A stretch of DNA of 64,000 bases from PHAA01 sp964457945 (GTDB lineage Bacteria; Bacillota; Syntrophomonadia; Syntrophomonadales; Syntrophomonadaceae), in NCBI GenBank assembly GCA_964457945.1, contig CAYWFX010000010.1, positions 1-64,000 on the forward strand, given 5' to 3'. The translations under genes and the position numbers were made by a program. The notes under the pieces are model-generated. The model had not been told where the DNA came from and ran no database searches. It saw nothing but the letters and a program-made list of their open reading frames with translations. Positions 25,037 through 33,596 of the stretch are shown here, piece by piece; position 1 is the first letter of the stretch, and every line of letters starts with the position of its first letter.

Positions 25037-26236
25037 ATGGTGAACCGATTACTGAAGCCAACTATTCTTTCTATCTCTCTATTAACTGTCATGGCAGGTG
25101 CAGCTGTATCTCCTGCGTTAGGCAGTATAAGCCAAGCTTTTCCTACCGCAAGCCCGGAGATAATAAAAATGATTTTATCTCTTCCAGCAATTATGATCAT
25201 TATTTTTTCTTTTGTTTCTGGACGATTGGCCTCTAGCATGTCAAAACGATATATTATGATAGCCGGAATAGTTATTTACTTGATTGGTGGGGTGGGCGCT
25301 GGCTTTTGCACTACGATTTATCAACTGCTTATGTTCAGGGCTATTTTGGGCGTGGGGGTTGGCCTGCTTATGCCGTTATCCATAGCCATTATTACCGATT
25401 TCTTTGAGGGAACTGAAAGAGCCAGAATGATTGGTTTATCACCAGCAATATCATTATTAGGAGGAGTTGTTGCTAGTCTGATTGGAGGCCTGTTGGCAGC
25501 AGCGAACTGGCGTTATACCTTCGGAGTATATATTATTGCTATTTTTGTCTTGTTACTAATTATTTTTGTTGTGCCTGAGCTACATAAGCAGCCCAGAATA
25601 AACGTAAGGGATCAAGTTAGAGCAGAGCTCCCGCGTTCACTATATTATCTAGCCTTTGGTCAGTTTATGCTTATGCTGGTATTCTATACGGTTCCAACTA
25701 GTTTGGCTATTTTCATGCAGAATCAAGGTGTTGGAAATGCAGCCAAGGCGGGGATAGCGCTTGCAGTAGTGAATGTCTTTGGCTTTATTGCCGGGTTGAT
25801 TTTTAGTAGAATACTTGAATTAATTGGCAAAAACACAGTAATTTGGGCAATGGCGTCTATGACAGCAGGGCTATGGCTATTAGGCTTGGCACAGCATCTG
25901 GCTTTTATACTTTTAGCTGTATCCATCTTAGGTTTAGGCTTTGGGATACTTCAGCCCCTTATTTATTTAGAAACAACCAGACTGGTACCAAAGCAAAGTA
26001 CACCCATGGCGATGTCAATTATCTCCAGCGCTCTTTTTCTGGGACAGTTTATGTCTCCAATTTTATTGGGTTTTATTGGGAAATTAGTGGGGGATACGAG
26101 TAGCCGTTTTAGCTTTAATTTACTTGGTTTAGTTATGTTTATTGGCATGTGTATAGCAATCATGACGCTATATAAGTCCTCAAGTCAATCAATATCGCCG
26201 GTGAATAGTGGAGGGCTTGAGAATAGACATCATTAA
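25037..26236 (+). CDS. Major facilitator superfamily transporter
   Basis: A 399-residue protein with twelve predicted membrane helices and the MFS motif between helices 2 and 3 (SGRLASSMSKRYIMIAG), plus motif-C-like Gly-rich helix 5 (SPAISLLGGVVASLIGG). It belongs to the drug/H+ antiporter-type branch (DHA1). The substrate is unknown. It may export the product or precursor of the island's enzyme, or a toxic oxyanion. GGGAGG lies before the ATG. It is the last gene before the recombinase copy. Confidence 0.85.
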   Translation: MVNRLLKPTILSISLLTVMAGAAVSPALGSISQAFPTASPEIIKMILSLPAIMIIIFSFVSGRLASSMSKRYIMIAGIVIYLIGGVGAGFCTTIYQLLMFRAILGVGVGLLMPLSIAIITDFFEGTERARMIGLSPAISLLGGVVASLIGGLLAAANWRYTFGVYIIAIFVLLLIIFVVPELHKQPRINVRDQVRAELPRSLYYLAFGQFMLMLVFYTVPTSLAIFMQNQGVGNAAKAGIALAVVNVFGFIAGLIFSRILELIGKNTVIWAMASMTAGLWLLGLAQHLAFILLAVSILGLGFGILQPLIYLETTRLVPKQSTPMAMSIISSALFLGQFMSPILLGFIGKLVGDTSSRFSFNLLGLVMFIGMCIAIMTLYKSSSQSISPVNSGGLENRHH

Positions 26237-26282
26237 GAAAAAAAATCACCAACTAAGGAATGGGTTTAATAATGAAAATTAA

Positions 26283-27545
26283 TTATTCGACACCAATACT
26301 ATGCACTATGCTATCGGGGTAGAAGGTAACCCTGATTTCCTTTTTTTCTGGATCCATTTCTAAACCTTTAATAAAGGTTCTAATAAGTATTCTGCGTTCA
26401 GGAATGCTAGCATTTTCAAAGGTACTTGAGAACTGAGTAGAGAACCGGATAATTTTATTGTTTTCAAAGGCCAGATCTCGAGGAGGATTACTTTTCAGTG
26501 ATTTCATTTTTAATTCCAAATTATCAATTTTGATTTGAATATCTGTAGATTCTTTGGCGATATCACTTGGGTGACAACCTGTCTTAATAGTATCCAATAG
26601 TTCTTGCTGTTGTGTTGCCAGGTTTGCCTTCACCCTAGCCAGGTTATTAAGCACATCATGATAGCCTTTAGAAACAGCATTAAGGTCTTTATAAACCTGC
26701 CTGGTGATCTCATTTAGGTGCTCCGATGTGGAATATCTTCCATTGATTAGATTAACAATTGTATTTTCGAGCCATTCTTGGTTGACCAGGAACTTATAAG
26801 GGCAAGCAGCTTCACCTTTATAACGAGAAGGGCCACATATGTATTTTTTCCAATTCGTGGAGCTAGAACGGTAGCCGATAATACTACCACCACAAGCTGC
26901 GCAAACGAACATGGGTTGATCTTCTAAATTGTTTCCGGTAAATAGGTAGGGGCTTTTAGTAGTTCTTCCTGTACTAGCGTTGTTTTGGGCTCTCGTTTTA
27001 CGATACAACAAATTCTCTAATTCCTGGGGGCTTATAATGGCCGGGTGAGCATTTTCAACTTTAATCCATTCTTCTTTGGGATTGAAACGTCCTATGGTAT
27101 GCCTGTTCTCTTTATTCCAATAAGCCATGCCGGCATATTGTTCAAGACGGTTATCTCTTAACATTTCAACAATTGTAGGACTTGTCCAGGGTTTACCCGT
27201 CGGACAAGGGACACTATTTTTGTTAAGATAATCACGAATATTTTTATATGACATTTCTTGATTCAAATACAGGTCTATGATGATCATTCTGGCGCGTTTA
27301 GAATTTTCGGGATGTAGTTCCCAGATGCTTTTGGTGATAGGCCTGCCTTTAGAATTGGTACCCCTATCTAGGTGGATTATTTGGTAGCCATATGCTGGTC
27401 TGCCGCCATTTTTATAACACCAACCGGTTTCCTGGTCGCGGTTTTTTATATTTACACTCATACCTTTGAAAACATTATGTGAGGTGTTCTTTATTTGAGC
27501 GTCGTCTTTAGTTTCTCTTGTGCCTTCTAAGCCATCTTTCATCAT
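26283..27545 (-). CDS. Serine recombinase without catalytic domain
   Basis: A 420-residue protein matching the C-terminal part of large serine recombinases. A recombinase domain (about 35-150: GGRPAYGYQ, IIDLYLNQEMSYKNIRDYLN, PWTSPTIVEMLRDN) is followed by a zinc ribbon (about 212-245: CAACGG, CGPSRYKGEAACPY), then a coiled coil (about 285-350). The N-terminal resolvase domain of about 140 residues with the active-site serine is absent. The frame is nevertheless intact, and AGGTAGGTG precedes the ATG pair. It may be a truncated remnant or a DNA-binding derivative. Its 3' end is duplicated, in decayed form, at 8433-8543. Confidence 0.85.
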   Translation of the reverse strand: MMKDGLEGTRETKDDAQIKNTSHNVFKGMSVNIKNRDQETGWCYKNGGRPAYGYQIIHLDRGTNSKGRPITKSIWELHPENSKRARMIIIDLYLNQEMSYKNIRDYLNKNSVPCPTGKPWTSPTIVEMLRDNRLEQYAGMAYWNKENRHTIGRFNPKEEWIKVENAHPAIISPQELENLLYRKTRAQNNASTGRTTKSPYLFTGNNLEDQPMFVCAACGGSIIGYRSSSTNWKKYICGPSRYKGEAACPYKFLVNQEWLENTIVNLINGRYSTSEHLNEITRQVYKDLNAVSKGYHDVLNNLARVKANLATQQQELLDTIKTGCHPSDIAKESTDIQIKIDNLELKMKSLKSNPPRDLAFENNKIIRFSTQFSSTFENASIPERRILIRTFIKGLEMDPEKKEIRVTFYPDSIVHSIGVE

Positions 27546-27575
27546 ATCACCTACCTTTTTATACTTTAAGCTATT

Positions 27576-27614
27576 TACCAGTACTTGAAGATAATTTTAC
27601 TATAAATACCAGTA
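27576..27614. repeat. Short direct repeat TACCAGTA
   Basis: TACCAGTA occurs at 27576-27583 and again at 27607-27614, just upstream of the truncated recombinase start. It could be part of a recombinase site or chance in AT-rich DNA. Confidence 0.25.
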
Positions 27615-27628
27615 GATAAGTTAAACAT

Positions 27629-28498
27629 TTATTCTGAATTTACTTGGAACTGATGTCCATGAAATAAGGAATCAAGTATGCTGATGGATATTTGCCGGTC
27701 AACTTCCCAGTAGCTCGCCCCAGAATAGGTATCTATATAGGAATATCCGGGGAGTGTCTGGGTCACTATGTTACTCTCATCGATTTTAAGAATTAGGTTA
27801 GCTAGATAAAGCATATTACTAGCAGAAATATTCGTTTGCACATTCTCCTGCAGCGCAGATATTAACTCGGGAATTTTGGCTATAGTATCTTTTTGCAGTA
27901 TTTGCTTAATTAACGCTCTCAGTAAGTTTTGCTGGCGTTGAGTTCTTCCGATATCTCCATCCGTTTTTCCTCTATAACGCGCATATTTGAGGGCCTCTTT
28001 ACCGCTTAAATTTTTATACCCTTTGGTAAGGTATACATCTGAAGAAGGACTAGATAAATTAATATCTACGTCCATGTACACCCCTCCCAATATATCTATT
28101 ATTCTTTCAAACCCGGAAAAGTTGGTGAGAATGTAATAGTCAACCGTAGTACCTAATAGTTTTTCAACTTCTTGGCAGCTTGCATTTGGCCCTTGGAGCT
28201 GGTTTACCATGTTAATTTTCTGGCTTTTATGGGGTGATGATATTCTTGTATCACGGGGTATCCATACTAAAACAGCTTTATTTAGATTATGGTTAATGCT
28301 GGCTAATATAATAGTATCACTTCGAGCGTTGACTTCGTCCGGGCGGGCGTCTATCCCCAATAACAAAATATTTATGGGCTCACCACTTTTTATAAGGTCC
28401 TTAATTGATAAAGGAAAAGCTTTATCTATGTTGGTATTCAGGAGGGTAATAATTATTATTAAAAGTAAAACTATTGTGGGATTTCTAAATTTTTTCAC
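27629..28498 (-). CDS. LytR-CpsA-Psr family wall-glycopolymer ligase
   Basis: A 289-residue protein with one N-terminal membrane helix and an extracytoplasmic LCP domain: ILLLGIDARPDEVNARSDTI, VWIPRDTRI, the KINMVNQL segment, and ALKYARYRGKTDGDIGRTQRQQ. These carry the conserved Arg and Asp residues that bind the polyprenyl-pyrophosphate donor. LCP enzymes move teichoic acid or capsule chains from undecaprenyl carriers to peptidoglycan, or glycans to proteins. GTG 28498 is preceded by GAGG; the longer open frame to 28582 has no binding site. It could serve the glycan cluster about 20 kb away. Confidence 0.9.
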   Translation of the reverse strand: MKKFRNPTIVLLLIIIITLLNTNIDKAFPLSIKDLIKSGEPINILLLGIDARPDEVNARSDTIILASINHNLNKAVLVWIPRDTRISSPHKSQKINMVNQLQGPNASCQEVEKLLGTTVDYYILTNFSGFERIIDILGGVYMDVDINLSSPSSDVYLTKGYKNLSGKEALKYARYRGKTDGDIGRTQRQQNLLRALIKQILQKDTIAKIPELISALQENVQTNISASNMLYLANLILKIDESNIVTQTLPGYSYIDTYSGASYWEVDRQISISILDSLFHGHQFQVNSE

Positions 28499-28665
28499 GC
28501 CATATACCTCTTTAGGAAAAATACTATTAATAGCTATGTTTATACTGATTTTGCTATTAATATAACTGCTATATAAACACAATTAAGCACCCTTTCATAA
28601 TACGAACATATTTTAAAAATAGATACTCTTAGTTATGGGGTAATTAAATAGGGGAGAGAAAGTAT

Positions 28666-28911
28666 TTGATTTCGTTGGAAACAGCTCGAAAATTAATTGA
28701 TAAGGGAATTGACCCGGACTCAAGTCTGGAGGATCTTATATGTAGGATTGAAAGCCTTGGTTACCATGGGATTTATTTATCTCGTTCTCCAAATGGGTGC
28801 AAATTCACAATCATGTATAGGGGAAACACTTATGTTTATATAAAAATATTAGCAGATAATCGTAAAGAGGCCCTTGCTCTTGCCCTTCTACTAAGTGATT
28901 TTCTAGAATAA
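28666..28911 (+). CDS. 81-residue protein of unknown function
   Basis: A TTG start at 28666 follows GGGGAGAG at a good distance. The 81-residue product is a mixed alpha/beta domain with a first helix (LETARKLIDKGI), a Gly-rich middle and a C-terminal helix rich in Leu and Ala (EALALALLLSDFLE). I recognise no family. It has a 13-bp perfect hairpin shortly after its stop. Confidence 0.6.
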   Translation: MISLETARKLIDKGIDPDSSLEDLICRIESLGYHGIYLSRSPNGCKFTIMYRGNTYVYIKILADNRKEALALALLLSDFLE

Positions 28912-28946
28912 TCCTCAATTAATAATTAATATAATAAGCATTTAGT

Positions 28947-28976
28947 ATTCAACCCGCTAGATTTAGCGGGTTGAAT
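28947..28976. terminator. 13-bp perfect hairpin
   Basis: Arms 28947-28959 and 28964-28976 pair perfectly around a 4-nt loop. No T-tract follows on either strand. It lies between convergent genes (28911 and 29066) and may stop or stabilise both transcripts. Confidence 0.55.
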
Positions 28977-29065
28977 GCAGTCTGAACAGTTGCCTTAACA
29001 TATTCAGATGATATTTATTTGCTTATTTCTTAGTTATCAAACCTACTGTTTTATCAGCTGACAAC

Positions 29066-29503
29066 CTACCCCTTTTGTGATGTTACTCTAGTGTTAATAA
29101 TCTCTATTTCATTTTTAAAGTCCGATAATGGTTTTCCCTGGGCAAACCCTCGGGCCACAGCTTTAATCATTGTCACCGTATCCATGTCTGAAGTTACGGA
29201 TATGTTGTAGTTAGGCTCCAAATACACCATTCTATCCATTATACTTTTCTCTATTGCTGTTGACTGTTGTTTATCAAGATTTGCCTTCAGGTCTAATCCG
29301 ATATAGATGTTTTTGTCTGCAACGAGTGCTGTAGCCTGGTCTACTCCGCTGACCTTGCCGGCCTCTGTTTCAACCAGGGTGGCCACTTCCTTGGGGGTTC
29401 CGGGCATAGTTTCTGCAGGTTTCTTCGCCGGGCTACAACCTCCCATAAGCAAACAAGCTCCAATCAATAATGTTATAAGAAATATTTGCCTTGATGTTTT
29501 CAA
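29066..29503 (-). CDS. YhcN/YlaJ-type sporulation lipoprotein
   Basis: A lipoprotein of about 145 residues. The signal peptide ends in LLMGGC, so the Cys is acylated. The rest matches YhcN/YlaJ proteins: ATLVETEAGKVSGVDQATALVADKNIYIGLDL, followed by a helix and SVTSD-type strand. These proteins are found on the forespore or spore membrane of Bacilli and Clostridia. The TTG start at 29503 has AAAGGAGG seven bases upstream. It supports an endospore-forming host. Monocistronic. Confidence 0.85.
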   Translation of the reverse strand: MKTSRQIFLITLLIGACLLMGGCSPAKKPAETMPGTPKEVATLVETEAGKVSGVDQATALVADKNIYIGLDLKANLDKQQSTAIEKSIMDRMVYLEPNYNISVTSDMDTVTMIKAVARGFAQGKPLSDFKNEIEIINTRVTSQKG

Positions 29504-29816
29504 ACAACTACCTCCTTTATTGTCCATATAGATATATTATATGTATCATTTTCAAAGCTATCCGAGTGTACACAAACTATGGGTGATTTATTTCCAGTGA
29601 TTAGTAATAAGACTATAAAGGGTTGGTTATACTAAATCGATTTTCTTTTCATTTACTGTACATAGATTGTCTAGGTGAGTGTATATTAAGGGTGTTTCGT
29701 CCAGTCAATGTTACCCAATCATTAGCAAAATTTACAAAGAAGAATGAGATAAATAAAAGGATTTCAATCCCCAATGACGAACTATAATTACTGGAATCAG
29801 TGAGGAGGAATGTCTA
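29504..29816. other. AT-rich intergenic region between divergent genes
   Basis: This 313-bp region separates the sporulation lipoprotein gene from the TPR-type gene and should hold both promoters. Near-palindromic ATAT runs occur around 29527-29550. I see no hairpin with a T-tract and no short gene. Confidence 0.4.
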
Positions 29817-30305
29817 ATGCTAGGGTATACAGTAGGAGCTACACTCGTATTATTTTGCTTGTTAGCAATTATATCTCTGATAAGGATTTTCAACAGCAAA
29901 CTGGCCGGAGGTTGGGGCAAGGCGACTGGTGTTTGTTTACTGCTGTTTATTTGCGCTTTTGTTCTCTGGGTAACAATAGAGATTCCAACCTACGAGAGAC
30001 AACAGGCGAAAATTAATTATCAAAAGGGCCAAGAATATTTGGGGACTCAGGATTATGAGCAGGCATTTAACAGTTTTGCCAAGATATCAAAGTCTGATAA
30101 AAATACTTACGAAATGGTTCAACCTTTAATTATAGATCTCAAATTAAAATTAGCTCATGCTAAACTTGAGGAAGCCCAATCATTTTTTTCCAACCAGCAA
30201 TATACAGAAGCATTGCAGGAACTTAAAAGAAGCATACAGTATACCGAACTCGAGGATGCCAAACCTTTGTTGCCAAGCTATCAGGCAGCAGCAGGGAAAA
30301 AATAA
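29817..30305 (+). CDS. Membrane protein with TPR-like C-terminus
   Basis: A 162-residue protein with two N-terminal membrane helices (about 3-24 and 36-56) and a C-terminal helical part with repeats of the form QKGQEYLGTQDYEQAFNSF and EAQSFFSNQQYTEALQELKR, which are TPR-like. It should expose the TPR part on one face of the membrane for protein binding. GAGGAGG precedes the ATG by seven bases. It is followed 33 bp later by another membrane protein gene, suggesting a small operon. Confidence 0.65.
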   Translation: MLGYTVGATLVLFCLLAIISLIRIFNSKLAGGWGKATGVCLLLFICAFVLWVTIEIPTYERQQAKINYQKGQEYLGTQDYEQAFNSFAKISKSDKNTYEMVQPLIIDLKLKLAHAKLEEAQSFFSNQQYTEALQELKRSIQYTELEDAKPLLPSYQAAAGKK

Positions 30306-30338
30306 TATTTTATTATAACTTGTGAGGTAGATGTTAAA

Positions 30339-30740
30339 ATGAGCTTGGAAATGAATAATGGCAAGTTTATGGAGAGATTCTATAGTTTAATAGCAATAAT
30401 AGTAGGAATAATCTTTCTAATTGGCCTATTAGGTCAGGAGATTATGATTGGTAAGAATATTCCTCCTAATATTATAGTGTACGTTGATGAAACAAATAAT
30501 ATTTATTACGCTCCCCCATATATAGACGGAAAAAAGTATACCGGTAATTTGGAGGTTAATAATCTAAAAAGAGAAACTATATCCGAAAGTAAAAAAAAGA
30601 ATTATAAGGCGGATAGTAACTGCACTCTGCTCGGATATTTTGATGAGAAAACAACCTTGACTAACAACATCTTAGTGAAGTTAGGCTGGGTGAAACCGAA
30701 TCCAAGCCGATGGAATCCAGACGGGTCTTGGAATTGGTAA
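30339..30740 (+). CDS. Unknown membrane-anchored protein
   Basis: A 133-residue protein with one membrane helix (about 14-34) after a short cytoplasmic N-terminus and a soluble domain of about 90 residues containing VYVDETNNIYYAPPYIDGKKY and a Trp-rich C-terminus (RWNPDGSWNW). No family recognised. A weak GTGAGGTAG precedes the ATG. Probably co-transcribed with the preceding TPR-like gene. Confidence 0.6.
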   Translation: MSLEMNNGKFMERFYSLIAIIVGIIFLIGLLGQEIMIGKNIPPNIIVYVDETNNIYYAPPYIDGKKYTGNLEVNNLKRETISESKKKNYKADSNCTLLGYFDEKTTLTNNILVKLGWVKPNPSRWNPDGSWNW

Positions 30741-30795
30741 AATGGTATCCAAATTTAATGTTATGATGTAAAAAGTATTATGGAGATGATGCATA

Positions 30796-31194
30796 GTGGT
30801 TCGGATCGCAGATCTAGAGACAGGCCCCTACTGGAAACACATGAAAATGAAAACGGTATCCAGCATAGATGGAAAAATTAGAGTCGTAATAGATGTTACT
30901 GAGGATTTAAAACAATTTTATGGAAATGTTCATGGAGGGGTTATTTCTAGCCTGCTTGATTCAACTATTGCGGTGGCTGTCAACCAACAGTTAGATCCAG
31001 GGGAAGGTGCTTCAACAGTGGAACTTAAGCTGAATTACTTCCGTCCAGTTAGTGAAGGACAGCTTTGGGGTGAAGGAAAAGTTATTCAAAAAGGTAAGAG
31101 GATTATTGTTGGACAAGGTGAGATTAAGGATGATGCAGGCCGAATGGTAGCATTTGGTACGGCAACATTTATGGTTGTTAAAGTGGACCGTTAG
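30796..31194 (+). CDS. PaaI-type hotdog thioesterase
   Basis: A 132-residue hotdog-fold protein. The motif YGNVHGGVISSLLDSTIAVAV is the HGGV active-site region with a following Asp, as in PaaI/YbgC-like acyl-CoA thioesterases; STVELKLNYFRPV forms the typical central strand. It should hydrolyse acyl- or aryl-CoA in the cytoplasm. The GTG start has GGAG about ten bases upstream. No obvious partner gene is adjacent. Confidence 0.9.
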   Translation: MVRIADLETGPYWKHMKMKTVSSIDGKIRVVIDVTEDLKQFYGNVHGGVISSLLDSTIAVAVNQQLDPGEGASTVELKLNYFRPVSEGQLWGEGKVIQKGKRIIVGQGEIKDDAGRMVAFGTATFMVVKVDR

Positions 31195-31266
31195 TCCCTA
31201 GCACTATTACGGTTAGAGTACTATTGAACAGGCAGTTATATGGCTAGTTTATTCTTTGATAGTTCC

Positions 31267-32055
31267 TCAAATGAGTTCAAAGCGATCGACTATACCATTT
31301 AGGGCGAAAGGCCACACCTTTTTACCACAAAACAATTCGTAGGGGCGAGCATAAAGCTGGTCGGTTTTTAAATTGCGGTAGATAACCATGGGACTAAGCG
31401 TTTCAGTGTTTTCCACTAGATCGATAACGATTTCATAGACTTCTCCGTTGAAATGTTTATATTGCTGTCCTGGCTTTATTTCCTTTTCCATGGCTTGTGA
31501 ATTGATTTCCTTCTTTATGATACCGATTAACTGATTGGTGGCATCAGCCATTGATGAAATATTGTAGACTACATGATCGCAGGTAGTTATGTCGTGCATC
31601 TCCAGTTTAGCCATATCAAAGCGCTGGTCGGCCTCGGAGCTGCTTATATTAAGTTCATTGATGGTTTTTAAAATGGCGGAGAGATCGCGATAGATAAAGA
31701 TGCTGATAACCTTCTGATAGCCAACATTCTGTTTGAGTATACGGATTCCTTCCAATGTCATGATAGCAATACCATTTTTACCGGTGTTCTCCACTCGTTT
31801 TAATTCTTTACGAGTAACCCCATAGATATAATCCAGGTAATTAATCTGTTCTACAATCTGATCGGTTTTTTGCAGTGCTAAGTACTGGTCACTAGAAATG
31901 AAATAATAGTCCTTGCCATAACGTTCACCACTTCTGGGTGGGCGGGTGGTAAATGATTTAATTGGTTCCAGAAAATCATCGTTATTGTGAAGCAGGAAAT
32001 CCAATAATACGGTTTTTCCTGCAGCGCTAGGACCATTTAGGATGAAATATTTCAC
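31267..32055 (-). CDS. Guanylate-kinase-like/DUF1653 fusion
   Basis: Residues 1-185 resemble guanylate kinase: P-loop GPSAAGKT (8-15), the SFTTRPPRSGERYGKDYYF GMP-binding segment, and a lid region. Residues about 193-255 match DUF1653: PGQQYKHFNGEVYEIV, MVIYRNLKTDQLYARPYELF. The two domains are joined without a break in one 262-residue frame. Guanylate kinases are usually about 200 residues and stand alone, so this is a fusion with a small domain of unknown role. The housekeeping gmk is probably elsewhere; this one may have a special substrate. GGAGGG precedes the ATG. Confidence 0.8.
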   Translation of the reverse strand: MKYFILNGPSAAGKTVLLDFLLHNNDDFLEPIKSFTTRPPRSGERYGKDYYFISSDQYLALQKTDQIVEQINYLDYIYGVTRKELKRVENTGKNGIAIMTLEGIRILKQNVGYQKVISIFIYRDLSAILKTINELNISSSEADQRFDMAKLEMHDITTCDHVVYNISSMADATNQLIGIIKKEINSQAMEKEIKPGQQYKHFNGEVYEIVIDLVENTETLSPMVIYRNLKTDQLYARPYELFCGKKVWPFALNGIVDRFELI

Positions 32056-32400
32056 GGTAAATTCTCCCTCCGGTTATTTAAGTTAATTTGCTCCATCAAA
32101 GGAAAAAGGCAGTATGCATTTATTATCGAATAAGGTATGAAATTGTTTTAGCTTAATTTAGAGCAAAATAATAATTTCTCTCTTAAAAACAACAAGTTAT
32201 TATTGCGCCGTTCCTTAGTGTGCTATTTTAATTTGCGGATAAAAATACGCAGATTATGATGACTGCACTGATAGTTCCCTTACCTTGGCAGATAAGAATA
32301 ATAGAATATATTATTACTATTAGGAGGATTTAGTAAATTGATGTCGAAAGATTAATAAATTATAGTTATATAAGAAATATTATTTATTAGGGGGGTTAAT
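32056..32400. other. Intergenic region before soluble chemoreceptor
   Basis: This 345-bp stretch contains an imperfect 11-bp inverted repeat (32167-32177 with 32194-32204), and an AGGAGG at 32322-32327 followed by a minute frame (TTG ATG TCG AAA GAT TAA, from 32338). I see no named RNA motif or sigma-54 promoter. The chemoreceptor promoter should lie here. Confidence 0.4.
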
Positions 32401-33225
32401 ATGGCAAGTTGGATTCTGGATAATTTACCACAAATAATAGGCAACTTGATAAAAATGATGCAAAATGAAGTGTTTTATTCAACCGATCTTACAAAATTCA
32501 CCTTTAAGGATGAGACTAATTTTCCGGTACCTTTCGTAGAGATTGGCAAGGAATTTGCCAAAGGGGGAGCAGCTGATAAGGTTATTCAATCAAAACAGAA
32601 GTTAGTAATGGAACTTGATGCAAGCTTCTATGGAATACCCCTGAAAGTAACGACTACCCCAATTTTTGATGATGAAGACCGCAACCAGGTAGTGGGTACA
32701 ATAGGTATTGCGATTAGGCGTGACAACGCATTCAGTCTTCGTAGTATGGCAGATACATATCAAAAGGGTATGCATGAGATATCCGCAGCTATACAGCAAA
32801 CCGCCGCCGCAGCAAGTGACATCAATACCAGCGAACAAAAATTACATGGAGAAATCATGTCCATTCGTGATACTTCTAATAAAATTATAAAAATACTTGA
32901 TTATATTCGTACCATTGCTGATGAAACCAAGATGCTAGGCCTCAATGCTGCCATTGAAGCTGCCAGGGCTGGTGAGGTAGGCAGAGGATTTGGCGTAGTA
33001 GCTGAAGAGATTCGCAAGCTTTCTGAAGTGTCCAAAGAAACTGCAAATCAGATAAAAGTGCTTACCAAACAAATAGAGGGTAATATTTCTGTGGCTATGC
33101 AAGGCTCGCAAGTTACACTGAATGCCAGTCAAGAGCAGGCAGCAGCTGCTGAGGAGATAACTGCCAGTGTTGAGGAATTGACCAGCATGCTCGAAGAACT
33201 ACAAAGAATAGCCTATGCTATTTAA
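32401..33225 (+). CDS. Soluble chemoreceptor with N-terminal sensory region
   Basis: A 274-residue protein without membrane helices. Residues 1-115 form a small sensory domain (PAS-like, TPIFDDEDRNQVVGTIGI). Residues about 125-270 are a short methyl-accepting signalling domain with the tip GLNAAIEAARAGEVGRG and FGVVAEEIRKLSE. Short soluble receptors of this kind, such as YfmS of Bacillus, sense cytoplasmic ligands or energy state. GGGGGG precedes the ATG. Its last eight bases overlap the end of the convergent membrane protein gene. Confidence 0.88.
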   Translation: MASWILDNLPQIIGNLIKMMQNEVFYSTDLTKFTFKDETNFPVPFVEIGKEFAKGGAADKVIQSKQKLVMELDASFYGIPLKVTTTPIFDDEDRNQVVGTIGIAIRRDNAFSLRSMADTYQKGMHEISAAIQQTAAAASDINTSEQKLHGEIMSIRDTSNKIIKILDYIRTIADETKMLGLNAAIEAARAGEVGRGFGVVAEEIRKLSEVSKETANQIKVLTKQIEGNISVAMQGSQVTLNASQEQAAAAEEITASVEELTSMLEELQRIAYAI

Positions 33226-33580
33226 CGAAAATTCTATATAAGTAGACTACATATGCTATACATATTGCAGCCTCAACTATGCGAAATGATATGGCAAGAA
33301 ACGTATAAGTATATAAATCTGAAAAACTGATGTCTTTAGGACTATTACTTATAGTTGCGGGAATATTTTTAATGGTATAAAAAATAAATGCCAATAAGGT
33401 GACAAGGCTAACAATTATTATAAATACTACAACTGTTGCTAATATCATTAGCGGTTTGTCTATACTGGTGTGCGTAGCTAGATATCCAATAAAGGCAGTA
33501 GCTAATCCGAAACCTATAATGTTTTTAATTGAAGCTAATACAATTTTAAAAAAAATCTTTCTTTGCTCATCGCCGTTCAT
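33218..33580 (-). CDS. Small four-helix membrane protein
   Basis: A 120-residue protein with probable membrane helices at about 14-34, 43-68, 88-110 and a short last stretch. No family recognised. GGGAGGG is placed seven bases before the ATG. It lies directly downstream of the histidine kinase gene (16 bp), so it probably belongs to the same operon and may assist the kinase as a small membrane partner. Confidence 0.6.
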   Translation of the reverse strand: MNGDEQRKIFFKIVLASIKNIIGFGLATAFIGYLATHTSIDKPLMILATVVVFIIIVSLVTLLAFIFYTIKNIPATISNSPKDISFSDLYTYTFLAISFRIVEAAICIAYVVYLYRIFVK

Positions 33581-33596
33581 GTCTTCCCTCCCAATG

